NCBI RefSeq assembly: GCF_021390245.1
Contig: NZ_JAJUXH010000011.1
Coordinates: forward strand, 1-64,000
Direction of reading: 5' to 3'
Origin: Dyadobacter sp. CY323
GTDB lineage: Bacteria; Bacteroidota; Bacteroidia; Cytophagales; Spirosomataceae
DNA: 64,000 nucleotides
Position numbers and translations under genes: made by a program. Every line of letters begins with the position of its first letter. Within the stretch, counting starts at the first letter, position 1. The notes under the pieces were generated by a model. It was given only the letters and a program-made list of their open reading frames with translations. It had not been told where the DNA came from and made no database searches. Of this stretch, positions 43,705-52,053 are shown piece by piece.

Positions 43705-44849
43705 CCCTTCATATCTTCCATCAGCTTCATCAGTATACCCACTGTTTTCTCCGTTTGCTCCCTGCTCGGAGTAGTATCCCAATTACCCACAATGCCATTA
43801 CTGCCAATGTAAATGCCGTCTTTTCGTGAGATGAAATTGGCTCCTTGCGTGTAAAGTTTATAATTGACATCACTTTGCGGGATAAGACAGGAAAGCTGGC
43901 CCGAAACCGGCGTAAGTTCCTGATCATTAAAGACGGGTTTTGCACCGAGCCCCATGCAGTTCACCACCACTTTTTCGGGAAGTGCATCAATATCTTCCAG
44001 TTTTTTAATTTCCTGGATCTTGACTTTTCCTCCAAACATCGTAAAATCCTGCAAATGATGTCTCAGATAAGTAGGTATATTAAACATGATGTTGGATCTC
44101 CTGGTTACGTGGCCAGCTTTGAATGGATGTTCCTTTGCTTCCAGTTTAATGCGTTCAGGAATTAATCCCTCGATTTCGAAATCTTCCCCACCTGCTCCCG
44201 GAATGTAAACGGGCGATTCGTTAAAAACACCATATTCTTCGGCCCAGCAGGCAATGTCACTCATACCCAGCAAAAACTGGAACCGGCGAAATGAAAACCG
44301 CGTCGCTTCTTCCCAGACTTTTTCAAAATCGGGACTGGCCACTTTTTTGTCACAAACCCGTGATGCCGGCGACCAGGTGCCTGTGGCCAGATTGCTGGTA
44401 ATGTTTGGCGGGACGTCTTTTGTGTAAATGGTTACTTCACAACCACTTTCCTGCAACAAACGGGCTGTTGCAATGCCCACGGTACCACAGCCCAGTAATG
44501 CAATTTTCTTCTCGCCGGTTTTCAGCACATTGTTTCTCGCGATGTTACCCGTTCCCCACGAAAGCGACCAGCCACTTCCCCCGTGACCATAATTATGTAT
44601 AAGGGTTTTGTTGCCGAGTTGCTCCACATCAAGTCGTGGCCCGGATGCCCGGAATGGACGCAACCCCACAGTTTCCTTCACGATCCGGTCCATCGAAAGC
44701 CTTAATTTGGGAATCTGATGGTATCCCCGACTGATATGAAAATGCTTATCCGGATAGTACAGCTGAGTTTTAGGGACGCAGGAAGTCGCCACGGCACCCA
44801 ACGCAAAAGTTGCAGGAATGGCCTTTTCAAAAAAATTTCTACGGTTCAT
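43701..44849 (-). CDS. Tat-exported FAD-dependent oxidoreductase (DAAO-like)
   Basis: A 382-aa protein with a twin-arginine-type leader MNRRNFFEKAIPATFALGAV followed by ATSC, a possible lipobox. The FAD dinucleotide motif is in ALLGCGTVGIATARLLQESG, and VTIYTKDVPPNITSNLATGT is characteristic of D-amino-acid oxidases, as is VVNCMGLGA. It therefore probably oxidises D-amino acids or related amines in the periplasm. The order of substrate residues could not be checked. It is divergent from the MBL gene. Confidence 0.82.
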   Translation of the reverse strand: MNRRNFFEKAIPATFALGAVATSCVPKTQLYYPDKHFHISRGYHQIPKLRLSMDRIVKETVGLRPFRASGPRLDVEQLGNKTLIHNYGHGGSGWSLSWGTGNIARNNVLKTGEKKIALLGCGTVGIATARLLQESGCEVTIYTKDVPPNITSNLATGTWSPASRVCDKKVASPDFEKVWEEATRFSFRRFQFLLGMSDIACWAEEYGVFNESPVYIPGAGGEDFEIEGLIPERIKLEAKEHPFKAGHVTRRSNIMFNIPTYLRHHLQDFTMFGGKVKIQEIKKLEDIDALPEKVVVNCMGLGAKPVFNDQELTPVSGQLSCLIPQSDVNYKLYTQGANFISRKDGIYIGSNGIVGNWDTTPSREQTEKTVGILMKLMEDMKG

Positions 44850-45115
44850 GTGAAGTTGGTGAGAAAAGAATGGAACAATCGGAAATTAATCAGGAAGATC
44901 AACCAATGCAAATTTTATATTGCTTAATGAATGAAATTCAATATATCATTTTTAGGTTTTGATATATATCCAATTTTTGCATTGCATTATACTAAATAAC
45001 CCACGGATTGAAAGGAGAATTAATGAATTGTGTTTCCTTAAAGTTCGGGAAAATAATGGTATGTTGAATTGCGTTAGAATTACCATTTTTTTAGCGGTTA
45101 AAAGTCTGTTTTTGT

Positions 45116-45964
45116 ATGAAAATAAATGTCATTGATACCGGTTTTTTCAAACTTGACGGCGGCGCGATGTTCGGCGTAGTACCTAAATCGCTTTGGAACA
45201 AACACAACCCGGCTGACGAAAAGAACCTGTGCAGCTGGGCTATGCGCTGTTTACTCATTGAACATGCCGGCAAACTGATACTGATTGACACGGGAATGGG
45301 TGACAAACAGGATGCGAAATTTTTTGGGCATTATGATTTGCATGGAGACGATACATTGCTTTCGTCGATTGAAAAAAAAGGTTATCGGCCTCAGGATGTG
45401 ACGGATGTGTTTTTAACCCATTTGCATTTCGACCATGTGGGTGGCGCGGTGAAGTTCAGTTCCGATGGTTCCAGATTGCTTCCGACCTTCCCAAACGCAA
45501 CTTATTGGTCGAACGAGTCGCACTGGGAATGGGCCACGAATCCGAATCCCAGAGAGAAAGCTTCGTTTCTGAAAGAAAATATTCTTCCATTACAGGAATC
45601 GGGTCAGCTTCAATTTATATCAAAAGGAACTTCTCCGTTTCCATTGGTCGATTTTCTGTATGTGGATGGCCATACCGAGCAAATGATGTTGCCGGTTTTG
45701 GATTTCAATGGTCAAAAGATCATTTACGTCGCCGATCTGATCCCATCGTCTTTTCACGTCCCCATTCCCTGGATCATGAGCTACGATATGCGGCCGTTGC
45801 AAACAATGGATGAAAAAACACTGGTTCTGCAAAATGCGGTGAAAGAAAATCACATCCTGTTTTTCGAGCACGACCCGATCTACCAGGCTGCCATGGTGGA
45901 GCAAACGGAGAAAGGGATACGGATTAAGGAGCGCGGCGCGCTATCCGATTTTATTCAAAATTAA
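45116..45964 (+). CDS. MBL-fold metallo-hydrolase
   Basis: A 282-aa cytoplasmic metallo-beta-lactamase-fold protein. The metal-binding motif THLHFDHVGG (HxHxDH) is at about 100-109, a second ligand His is in VDGHTEQMM, and the IIYVADLIPS Asp and FEHDP His complete the site. Relatives hydrolyse lactones, thioesters or phosphodiesters. It is followed by the patatin gene after 3 nt, so both act in one operon, possibly in lipid or acyl metabolism. Confidence 0.88.
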   Translation: MKINVIDTGFFKLDGGAMFGVVPKSLWNKHNPADEKNLCSWAMRCLLIEHAGKLILIDTGMGDKQDAKFFGHYDLHGDDTLLSSIEKKGYRPQDVTDVFLTHLHFDHVGGAVKFSSDGSRLLPTFPNATYWSNESHWEWATNPNPREKASFLKENILPLQESGQLQFISKGTSPFPLVDFLYVDGHTEQMMLPVLDFNGQKIIYVADLIPSSFHVPIPWIMSYDMRPLQTMDEKTLVLQNAVKENHILFFEHDPIYQAAMVEQTEKGIRIKERGALSDFIQN

Positions 45965-45967
45965 CGG

Positions 45968-46735
45968 ATGAAAACAGGATTGGTTTTGTCGGGAGGCGGT
46001 GCGCGTGGGATCGCTCACATTGGCGTGATTAAAGCTTTGCAGGGGCATGGTATTGTCTTTGACAAGATTAGTGCCACAAGCTCAGGGGCGTTTGTCGGCG
46101 CGATGATCGCTTATGGCTATACGCCAGATGAAATTCTGGAAAAGCTGATTGAAACAAAATTCTTTCCGTACCTGCGGCCCGGCTTTGGCTCCACCGGCTT
46201 GCTGCATATCCGCCGAATTGAAACTATCATCTGCCAATACATTCCGGAAAATGCATTTGAATCCCTGAAAATTCCTTTGGTAATTAATGCCACAGACGTC
46301 GTATCGGGCGAAGAAGTATTATTCGAAACCGGTGAACTCGCATTGCCTTTGCTCGCTTCCTGCTGCATCCCGGGTCTTTTCAGCCCGATTAAGTTTGCGG
46401 GACATGAACTGGTCGATGGCGGCGTATTAAATAACCTTCCGGTAGAATCCATTCAAAATGAAGTCGATTACCTGATCGGAAGTCACTGCAACCCATTTAA
46501 TCTTGATAAACCATTAAAAGGCACGACCGAAATCATATACCGAAGCCTGATCCTGGCTATGCATAGCAAAACCCGCGAACGTCTTCTCAGATGTAACCTG
46601 CAAATCGAGCCGCCCGAACTAAGTAAATTCAGCCTTTTTGATTTCAGAAAAGCAAAGCAGCTATTTGACGTGGGTTATCGTTTTACTAACCAATTACTTG
46701 AAGGTGTTTCGACGCCTTTTAAATACTTAACCTAG
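45968..46735 (+). CDS. Patatin-like phospholipase
   Basis: A 255-aa patatin-family protein. Oxyanion loop LSGGGARGIAHIGVIKAL (about 7-24), nucleophile region ISATSSGAFVGAM (about 37-49, Ser-containing A-T-S-S-G in place of the usual GxSxG), and the catalytic Asp in VDGGVLNNLP. These enzymes hydrolyse acyl chains from lipids. Co-transcribed with the MBL hydrolase gene. Its stop lies inside a 45-bp palindrome. Confidence 0.9.
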   Translation: MKTGLVLSGGGARGIAHIGVIKALQGHGIVFDKISATSSGAFVGAMIAYGYTPDEILEKLIETKFFPYLRPGFGSTGLLHIRRIETIICQYIPENAFESLKIPLVINATDVVSGEEVLFETGELALPLLASCCIPGLFSPIKFAGHELVDGGVLNNLPVESIQNEVDYLIGSHCNPFNLDKPLKGTTEIIYRSLILAMHSKTRERLLRCNLQIEPPELSKFSLFDFRKAKQLFDVGYRFTNQLLEGVSTPFKYLT

Positions 46736-46771
46736 TAAATCAAAAGTTCAACTTTGGATTTACTAGGTTAA
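46727..46771. repeat. 45-bp near-perfect palindrome (REP-like element)
   Basis: Two 22-nt arms with a single mismatch around one central base, overlapping the patatin stop codon. The outer 13 bases (AACCTAGTAAATC) differ at two positions from those of the palindrome at 16071-16103 (AACCTGGTAAGTC), suggesting one repeat family. It can also act as a terminator. Confidence 0.72.
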
Positions 46772-46794
46772 ATTGTGCTTTTGAGAATGATCGA

Positions 46795-47283
46795 AAGACC
46801 GATTTTCTGGAAGGAGGTTATCTTGTCAGACGGCTCCATCCATGGTTCGTGAATGGAAAAAAACGATTAGTAAAATCTCCGAAAATATATATTCGTGACA
46901 CCGGTATTTTACATCGTTTTCTTAACATTTCGAATCCGGCGGAGCTGCCCGGCCACCCCGGAGTCGGGGAATCCTGGGAAGGATATGTGATCGAGCAAAT
47001 CGCTCAATGCCTTTCCAACGAGCTGGACATGTTTTTTTACAGAACCCAGGCGGGCGCGAAATGTGATCTTGTCTTGGTGAGAGGCATTACGCCAATCGCC
47101 TGCATTGAAATTAAATTGAGTAACTCACCAACTGTTTCAAAGGGATTCTTAAGCTGCACAGATGATTTGGCTCCACTGCACAAATTTATCATCACACCAT
47201 CGTGCGATTCATACAATGCGTCGCACGGGGTGAAGGTCATTAGTTTGAACCTGTTTCTTGCGACAGAATTGGATGCTATTTAA
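46795..47283 (+). pseudogene. 5'-truncated DUF4143 ATPase remnant
   Basis: Only the C-terminal part of an AAA-DUF4143 protein is present: FLEGGYLVRRLHPWFVNGKK, LVKSPKIYIRDTGILHRFLN, and the nuclease-like TQAGAKCDLVLVRG plus CIEIKLSNSP. The family is normally about 380-400 aa, with an N-terminal P-loop ATPase that is absent here. The recognisable reading frame starts near 46795, upstream of a GTG at 46849 that could still start a 144-aa protein. It follows directly on the palindrome and overlaps the convergent haloperoxidase gene by 8 nt. Confidence 0.75.
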
Positions 47284-48592
47284 AACCTCCTTCCAAAGTC
47301 TTAATTACCCATTTCCCGACTTCTTTTCCCTGAACTACGCCATTATCAATGGCATCCATGAAGTGGATGCCGCCGTAAAAACGGGAAATGGCGGCTTCCT
47401 GGCTTGCATGTTCAAATGACTTGAACTTGCGGGCTTTCAGGTTGAAGCGTTCTTCCACCGTATCGGTATAGGCGAAATTTTCGCCGAAATAATGGGTCAG
47501 GATCACTGCCGACGATGCAGAAATCACCGAATGTCCACTGAGATATTCGGGAAACGGCGGCGTTTGTAAAAAGGGTTTCCAGGTCGGATCAATGAATTTA
47601 CGGATCGCTGTTTCGGGACGAATGCGGTTGCTTCGGTATTTTTCGTCCCAGCAGGTCATGAAACTGTCCATTAAACCAATTGATACGGACATGGTTACCA
47701 ATAAGGTCTTTCCGAAATCTGCTTTCGACTGGCGGCAGGCTATGTCCGTGATCCCAAGCCAATGCGCTCCCGGAGAGATTTTTTTCATCCCTACCAGCAA
47801 ATGCCCTTTATTTTCCAAAGCAAACGGGTTACAATCCCAGAAAGCAGCAATGACCTTGTGCTCCTGATTTTCCTTATCATCGTAGTTCAGTTTCATTAAT
47901 TTGTAAAACTCCGAACTCTTACTTTCAGAAAATGCAATCGGCGGCTTTGACTGAAACTGGGAAACGGTATCCAATGTAAATGGGCGTATTGTCTTAAAAA
48001 AAGGCTCGACCGGAGGAAAATAGCCCGGAGGTGTAGGATACCAGTGACCTGCGAGGCCGGTAGGTTCATATCGAGGAAAGTTACTGATCCGGTTGTACCG
48101 GTCTGCTTTCGCGTATTTCAGGATCTGTTTGCTGATCTCCAACGCATATTGCTGTGAACCCGCAATCGTTGCATCATCAAAGCCAAGCGTCCGGCACGAG
48201 TCGATCAGCTTGTTCTGGTACTTTTGCAAAAGCGCGCCCGACGGCTGCATTTTTTTTGCGGTCTCCAGCATCGCCAGCGCACAAGCAAGCTGGTATGAAT
48301 AGTCTTCCACTGCCGGTTTTGTAATGACCGGAAAACCATTTAACACGCCGTGCATGCTTTTATAAGCCGGATCATTTTGGGCCAGTACCTCGTACCCGGC
48401 CAGGCATGCATACGAAAAGAAACGGGCACTCAAAGGTGGATTGGTGACATCATGAACCATCACGTCGGTCATTTGCAGGGTAACCTGCCCGATGGTTTCG
48501 GGGGCCAGATTTGTAGTTTCTGATTTCTTCCTGCAGCCAAAAACGATGCAGGTGAAAATCGCAAAAAGGAGAATGTTACTGAACTTTGCCAA
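47276..48592 (-). CDS. Haloperoxidase-like (PAP2-fold) lipoprotein, operon copy
   Basis: A 438-aa vanadium-dependent haloperoxidase-like lipoprotein. The TTG at 48592 gives a leader MAKFSNILLFAIFTCIVFGC with lipobox VFGC; an ATG at 48667 inside the upstream gene would add 25 residues. The active-site set is KYRSNRIRP (Kx6RP), FPEYLSGHS (SGH) and SRFYGGIHFMD, the last with Asp three, not four, residues after His. Relatives are haloperoxidases or acid phosphatases. Fourth gene of the leftward SusCD unit, overlapping the FG-GAP gene by 17 nt. Confidence 0.83.
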   Translation of the reverse strand: MAKFSNILLFAIFTCIVFGCRKKSETTNLAPETIGQVTLQMTDVMVHDVTNPPLSARFFSYACLAGYEVLAQNDPAYKSMHGVLNGFPVITKPAVEDYSYQLACALAMLETAKKMQPSGALLQKYQNKLIDSCRTLGFDDATIAGSQQYALEISKQILKYAKADRYNRISNFPRYEPTGLAGHWYPTPPGYFPPVEPFFKTIRPFTLDTVSQFQSKPPIAFSESKSSEFYKLMKLNYDDKENQEHKVIAAFWDCNPFALENKGHLLVGMKKISPGAHWLGITDIACRQSKADFGKTLLVTMSVSIGLMDSFMTCWDEKYRSNRIRPETAIRKFIDPTWKPFLQTPPFPEYLSGHSVISASSAVILTHYFGENFAYTDTVEERFNLKARKFKSFEHASQEAAISRFYGGIHFMDAIDNGVVQGKEVGKWVIKTLEGGFK

Positions 48593-51500
48593 GTTGATAA
48601 GCTTTGATTTCTTGCTGATTAATACCAAATAACAATTTATTTCCGATCGGAAGAACGCTCCGCACATCGCCTTTCAGCGCAAATCCGGACTTCTCCTGGG
48701 GAACATATGTGAAATTTCCTTTCCCATTTCCTTTAAGTAAAACACCATAATTGGCATCGTATTTCCCGAATCGCAGTCTGGCTTTACTGATATTTCCGCA
48801 AAGAAGCAGATCCCTCTTGCCGTCATGATCGTAATCCAGGGATGTAATCGTGTAAACCGGTGAGATCTGAGCCTGCAATGGTAACGCCTTCAACTTGAAT
48901 TTGGCATCGGTACGCTCGAAATAAGCAGTTTCCAGGAAAGTGGTTTTCAATTCCTTCGCGCCTTCCAGCTCTTCCGGTGTAAAAATCTCTTTTACTGTGG
49001 CATCCGCGTAGCTTTTGTAATCCTGAAAGCGAGTGCGCATGATACTCATTTGATCGAGCATTTCGTCGCGGGTGACATATGGATAACTTTTCCCCTGAAT
49101 GTAAAAACTCATGATCGGATCGATCGAACCGTTATCGTCAAAATCTTTATAGATCATTTCAACAGGCTGTTGATCAGTAGCTTTACATTGCGTATTCAAT
49201 CCCATATTACCGATCAGCAGATCTGTTTTTCCGTCTCCATTCAAATCTTCCAGCAGTAATTTGTTCCACCATCCATGATATGGTTTGTCAAAATAATCCG
49301 TTGTTTTATTGGTTAATTTCCCATTCTCATTGATGAAAATAGTGACCGGCATCCATTCTCCCACGATTACCAAATCAGGCTTTTTATCTCCATTCAAGTC
49401 TGTCCAGGCTGCATCGGTCACCAGTCCGATCCGTTCGATTTCCGGACTAAAATCCTTCGTTTGATCGGTAAAAACTCCCTTACCATCATTGATCAGAATG
49501 TAGCTTCGTGGCGTTTCTGGATACCTTCCCGGAATGACGCGTCCACCTACGAACAAGTCGGGTTTCGTATCTCCATTGATATCGGCAACACGCACGCAAC
49601 TGACGCTGGTTAGCATTCTTGGCAGGCCAGAGGCACTTTTTGAGAAGTTGCCTTTTCCGTCATTCACGTACAGCCGACTTTGCAGCATCGGATCTTCCGG
49701 CATAAAACTGGAATAACCGCCGCTTGCTACAAACAAATCCGGAAACCCATCGCCATTCGCATCGAAAACCAATGCATCCGTATCCTCGCATTGCTTATCT
49801 GCGTCGAATGCGGGAACCGGTTTTTCTGTAAATGCGCCGTTTTTCTGTTGAATGTATAATTTCGCAGCTTCGCCCGGGCCTCCGCCAACAAAGACATCTT
49901 CCAGACCATCCCCATTAACATCGCCTTTTTTGAGACAGGGTCCCGAGAAAGAAATCGGGTTGATCAACAAAGGTTGCCGTTTAAAATCGTTTGTCCTGAT
50001 GGCCGGACTTTTGAAGGTTACAGGCGATTTTACAGCCGTAAATGCAGGTTGCAAAGTAGTTGTAACAGAATTCCCGGACTTTGCATCCTTTTCATTTATT
50101 ACTAAAAGTTCATTGGATTTTGGCGAAACGATCACCTGCTTTTTCCCGTCAAGCCAGGAAATAGCGAGGGAATCAATGGCGGTTTCTTTACCTAATCCAA
50201 AATGCAATACGGGCGAAACGCTGGACTGATATCCCCGTGTCGGCATTTGCTCGAGATATTGTTTTTGGTCATTCCGGTAGATCGTCACCTTCGCCCCTAC
50301 TCCCAGCGTGTTATTTCCCTCACCATGAAGTCTTACTTTCAGGAAATTGTTTTTAAAAACCTTATCTCCCTCATTTTGATAGATAAAAGCAGGTTTGTTG
50401 ATGTTGTTTACGACCAGGTCCAGGTCTCCGTCATTATCAAGATCAGCATAAGCTGCGCCACCGCTGTTTGAAATTTCACCCACGCCCCAGGCATCTGCTA
50501 CATTACTGAATGTCAGATTTTTGCGATTATGGAAAAGATAATTTTTCATGTTTGAAGAAGGCATCTGATATACCAGGTTCAGCACGTCCTCTCGTTTAAC
50601 CTGACCTTCTATGCGCTTCAAATGATCGCCCATGAATTTGACAAAATCCATATTGGTAAAATCGCGCAGGTTACCATTTGTAATAAACAGGTCTTTCCAG
50701 CCATCATTATCGAAATCCGCAAAAAGCGATGCCCAACTCCAGTCTGTATTCGAAACGCCCGAAAGTTGCCCGATCTCCGAAAATACGGGCGTTTGTGATC
50801 CATTTCTGATTCCTTCGTTCAGCTGCAGCATATTTCGCATGTACTGATGCCGGAACCCAACTTTTACATTGAAATCAAATAACTCGTAATTATCGAGCCC
50901 GGCCAGCAACTTCTGGCGGCGATTGTCTTCGGGCAGCATATCCAGCGTGAAAATGTCCGGTAAGCCGTCGTTGTTGAAATCTGCAATGTCGTTACCCATG
51001 GAGGAATGGGAAGTATGGCCTATGCCTGCGTCGGTTACGTCGGTGAATGTGCCGTTTTTGTTATTGATATACAAAAAGTCCGGGACGGAATAATCGTTTG
51101 AAATATACATATCCTGCCAGCCATCCTGGTTAATGTCCGCAATCCCGATCCCTAATCCGTAAGTGAGCGGCGAGCTGTGAATGCCCGCTTTTACAGTAAT
51201 ATCAATAAATTTTGGGTCGCTGCCATTTTTCTGATCATTCCTGAAAAGGCGTACGCCAATAACCGGATCGTCTTTTCTCAATATGTCAGCTGTGCTGGCT
51301 TCATCCAGAATGGGAAGCGATTTTGGATTATGATTTAATAAAAACATATCCAGGTCACCGTCATTATCAAAATCGAAAAACGCAGCTTGCGTACTGTTGG
51401 TTGGACTGCCTAACCCATACTTTTCAGCCGATTCTTCAAACTGAGGAATGTCCGTTGCATTGTTTCCTTTGTTTATAAAGAGCTGGTCTTTTAGGCTTTC

Positions 51501-51962
51501 CGGCGATACATTTCCGGAGTAACATACATATATATCCAGTTTTCCGTCTCCATTCACGTCTGCCATGGTCACCCCCGTTTTCCACGGATGTTCCCTACCT
51601 CCTACTGCTGCAACATTGGTAATGTCTTCAAACACCATTTTCCCCTTATTCAGGTAAAGTTTGTTCGGCACCATGTTACCTGTGAAGTAAATGTCATCAA
51701 GACCATCGCCATTGAGGTCACCTACCGCAACACCGCCGCCATTATAAAAGTATTCATACATCAGCACATTGGTATTCAAACCCTCCGTGAGTGTATTGGC
51801 AAAATCGACTTTGGTCTTTTCAGGATTCAATAAAGTAAAAAGGGGCGGTCCTTTATCCGGCACATTCGTCTCCTCATTTTTAGAAGTTTTGTTGCAGCCA
51901 AAAGATATCAGGCAAATCATCAGAACGACACCACCTGTTTTCCAGGTTTTCATTCGCTTCAT
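48576..51962 (-). CDS. FG-GAP/VCBS and ASPIC repeat lipoprotein
   Basis: A 1128-aa CRTAC1-like lipoprotein, leader ending ISFGC (about residues 19-23). Fourteen calcium-binding loops of the form DxNxDGxxD are visible (for example DLNGDGLDDIYF, DFDNDGDLDMFL, DLNGDGKTDLLI, DYDHDGKRDLLL), seven before and seven after an ASPIC/UnbV domain (about 545-640, GVGAKVTIYRNDQKQYLEQM). Two seven-bladed propellers are therefore likely. Such proteins bind ligands or polymers on the cell surface. It lies in the SusCD operon behind a strong hairpin. Confidence 0.92.
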   Translation of the reverse strand: MKRMKTWKTGGVVLMICLISFGCNKTSKNEETNVPDKGPPLFTLLNPEKTKVDFANTLTEGLNTNVLMYEYFYNGGGVAVGDLNGDGLDDIYFTGNMVPNKLYLNKGKMVFEDITNVAAVGGREHPWKTGVTMADVNGDGKLDIYVCYSGNVSPESLKDQLFINKGNNATDIPQFEESAEKYGLGSPTNSTQAAFFDFDNDGDLDMFLLNHNPKSLPILDEASTADILRKDDPVIGVRLFRNDQKNGSDPKFIDITVKAGIHSSPLTYGLGIGIADINQDGWQDMYISNDYSVPDFLYINNKNGTFTDVTDAGIGHTSHSSMGNDIADFNNDGLPDIFTLDMLPEDNRRQKLLAGLDNYELFDFNVKVGFRHQYMRNMLQLNEGIRNGSQTPVFSEIGQLSGVSNTDWSWASLFADFDNDGWKDLFITNGNLRDFTNMDFVKFMGDHLKRIEGQVKREDVLNLVYQMPSSNMKNYLFHNRKNLTFSNVADAWGVGEISNSGGAAYADLDNDGDLDLVVNNINKPAFIYQNEGDKVFKNNFLKVRLHGEGNNTLGVGAKVTIYRNDQKQYLEQMPTRGYQSSVSPVLHFGLGKETAIDSLAISWLDGKKQVIVSPKSNELLVINEKDAKSGNSVTTTLQPAFTAVKSPVTFKSPAIRTNDFKRQPLLINPISFSGPCLKKGDVNGDGLEDVFVGGGPGEAAKLYIQQKNGAFTEKPVPAFDADKQCEDTDALVFDANGDGFPDLFVASGGYSSFMPEDPMLQSRLYVNDGKGNFSKSASGLPRMLTSVSCVRVADINGDTKPDLFVGGRVIPGRYPETPRSYILINDGKGVFTDQTKDFSPEIERIGLVTDAAWTDLNGDKKPDLVIVGEWMPVTIFINENGKLTNKTTDYFDKPYHGWWNKLLLEDLNGDGKTDLLIGNMGLNTQCKATDQQPVEMIYKDFDDNGSIDPIMSFYIQGKSYPYVTRDEMLDQMSIMRTRFQDYKSYADATVKEIFTPEELEGAKELKTTFLETAYFERTDAKFKLKALPLQAQISPVYTITSLDYDHDGKRDLLLCGNISKARLRFGKYDANYGVLLKGNGKGNFTYVPQEKSGFALKGDVRSVLPIGNKLLFGINQQEIKAYQLGKVQ

Positions 51963-51995
51963 AATACGCTACGAAGATTAGTGGAATAGAAAAAA

Positions 51996-52027
51996 GAAAC
52001 TATGCCTTTATGGAAAGGCATAGTTTC
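51996..52027 (-). terminator. Strong hairpin between susD and the FG-GAP gene
   Basis: A perfect 14-bp stem (51996-52009 with 52014-52027), a 4-nt loop and T-run on the minus-strand 3' side. It lies 27 nt after the susD stop. It should terminate or attenuate most susCD transcripts, making the two downstream genes less expressed. Confidence 0.85.
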
Positions 52028-52053
52028 AGTAAAATTAGCCAAATACGGAGTAA

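Noticed and set aside
45055..45093. Terminator-like inverted repeat upstream of the MBL gene
   Set aside because: Only a 7-bp stem with a loop of about 20 nt and a T-run, with no gene ending nearby; too weak to call.
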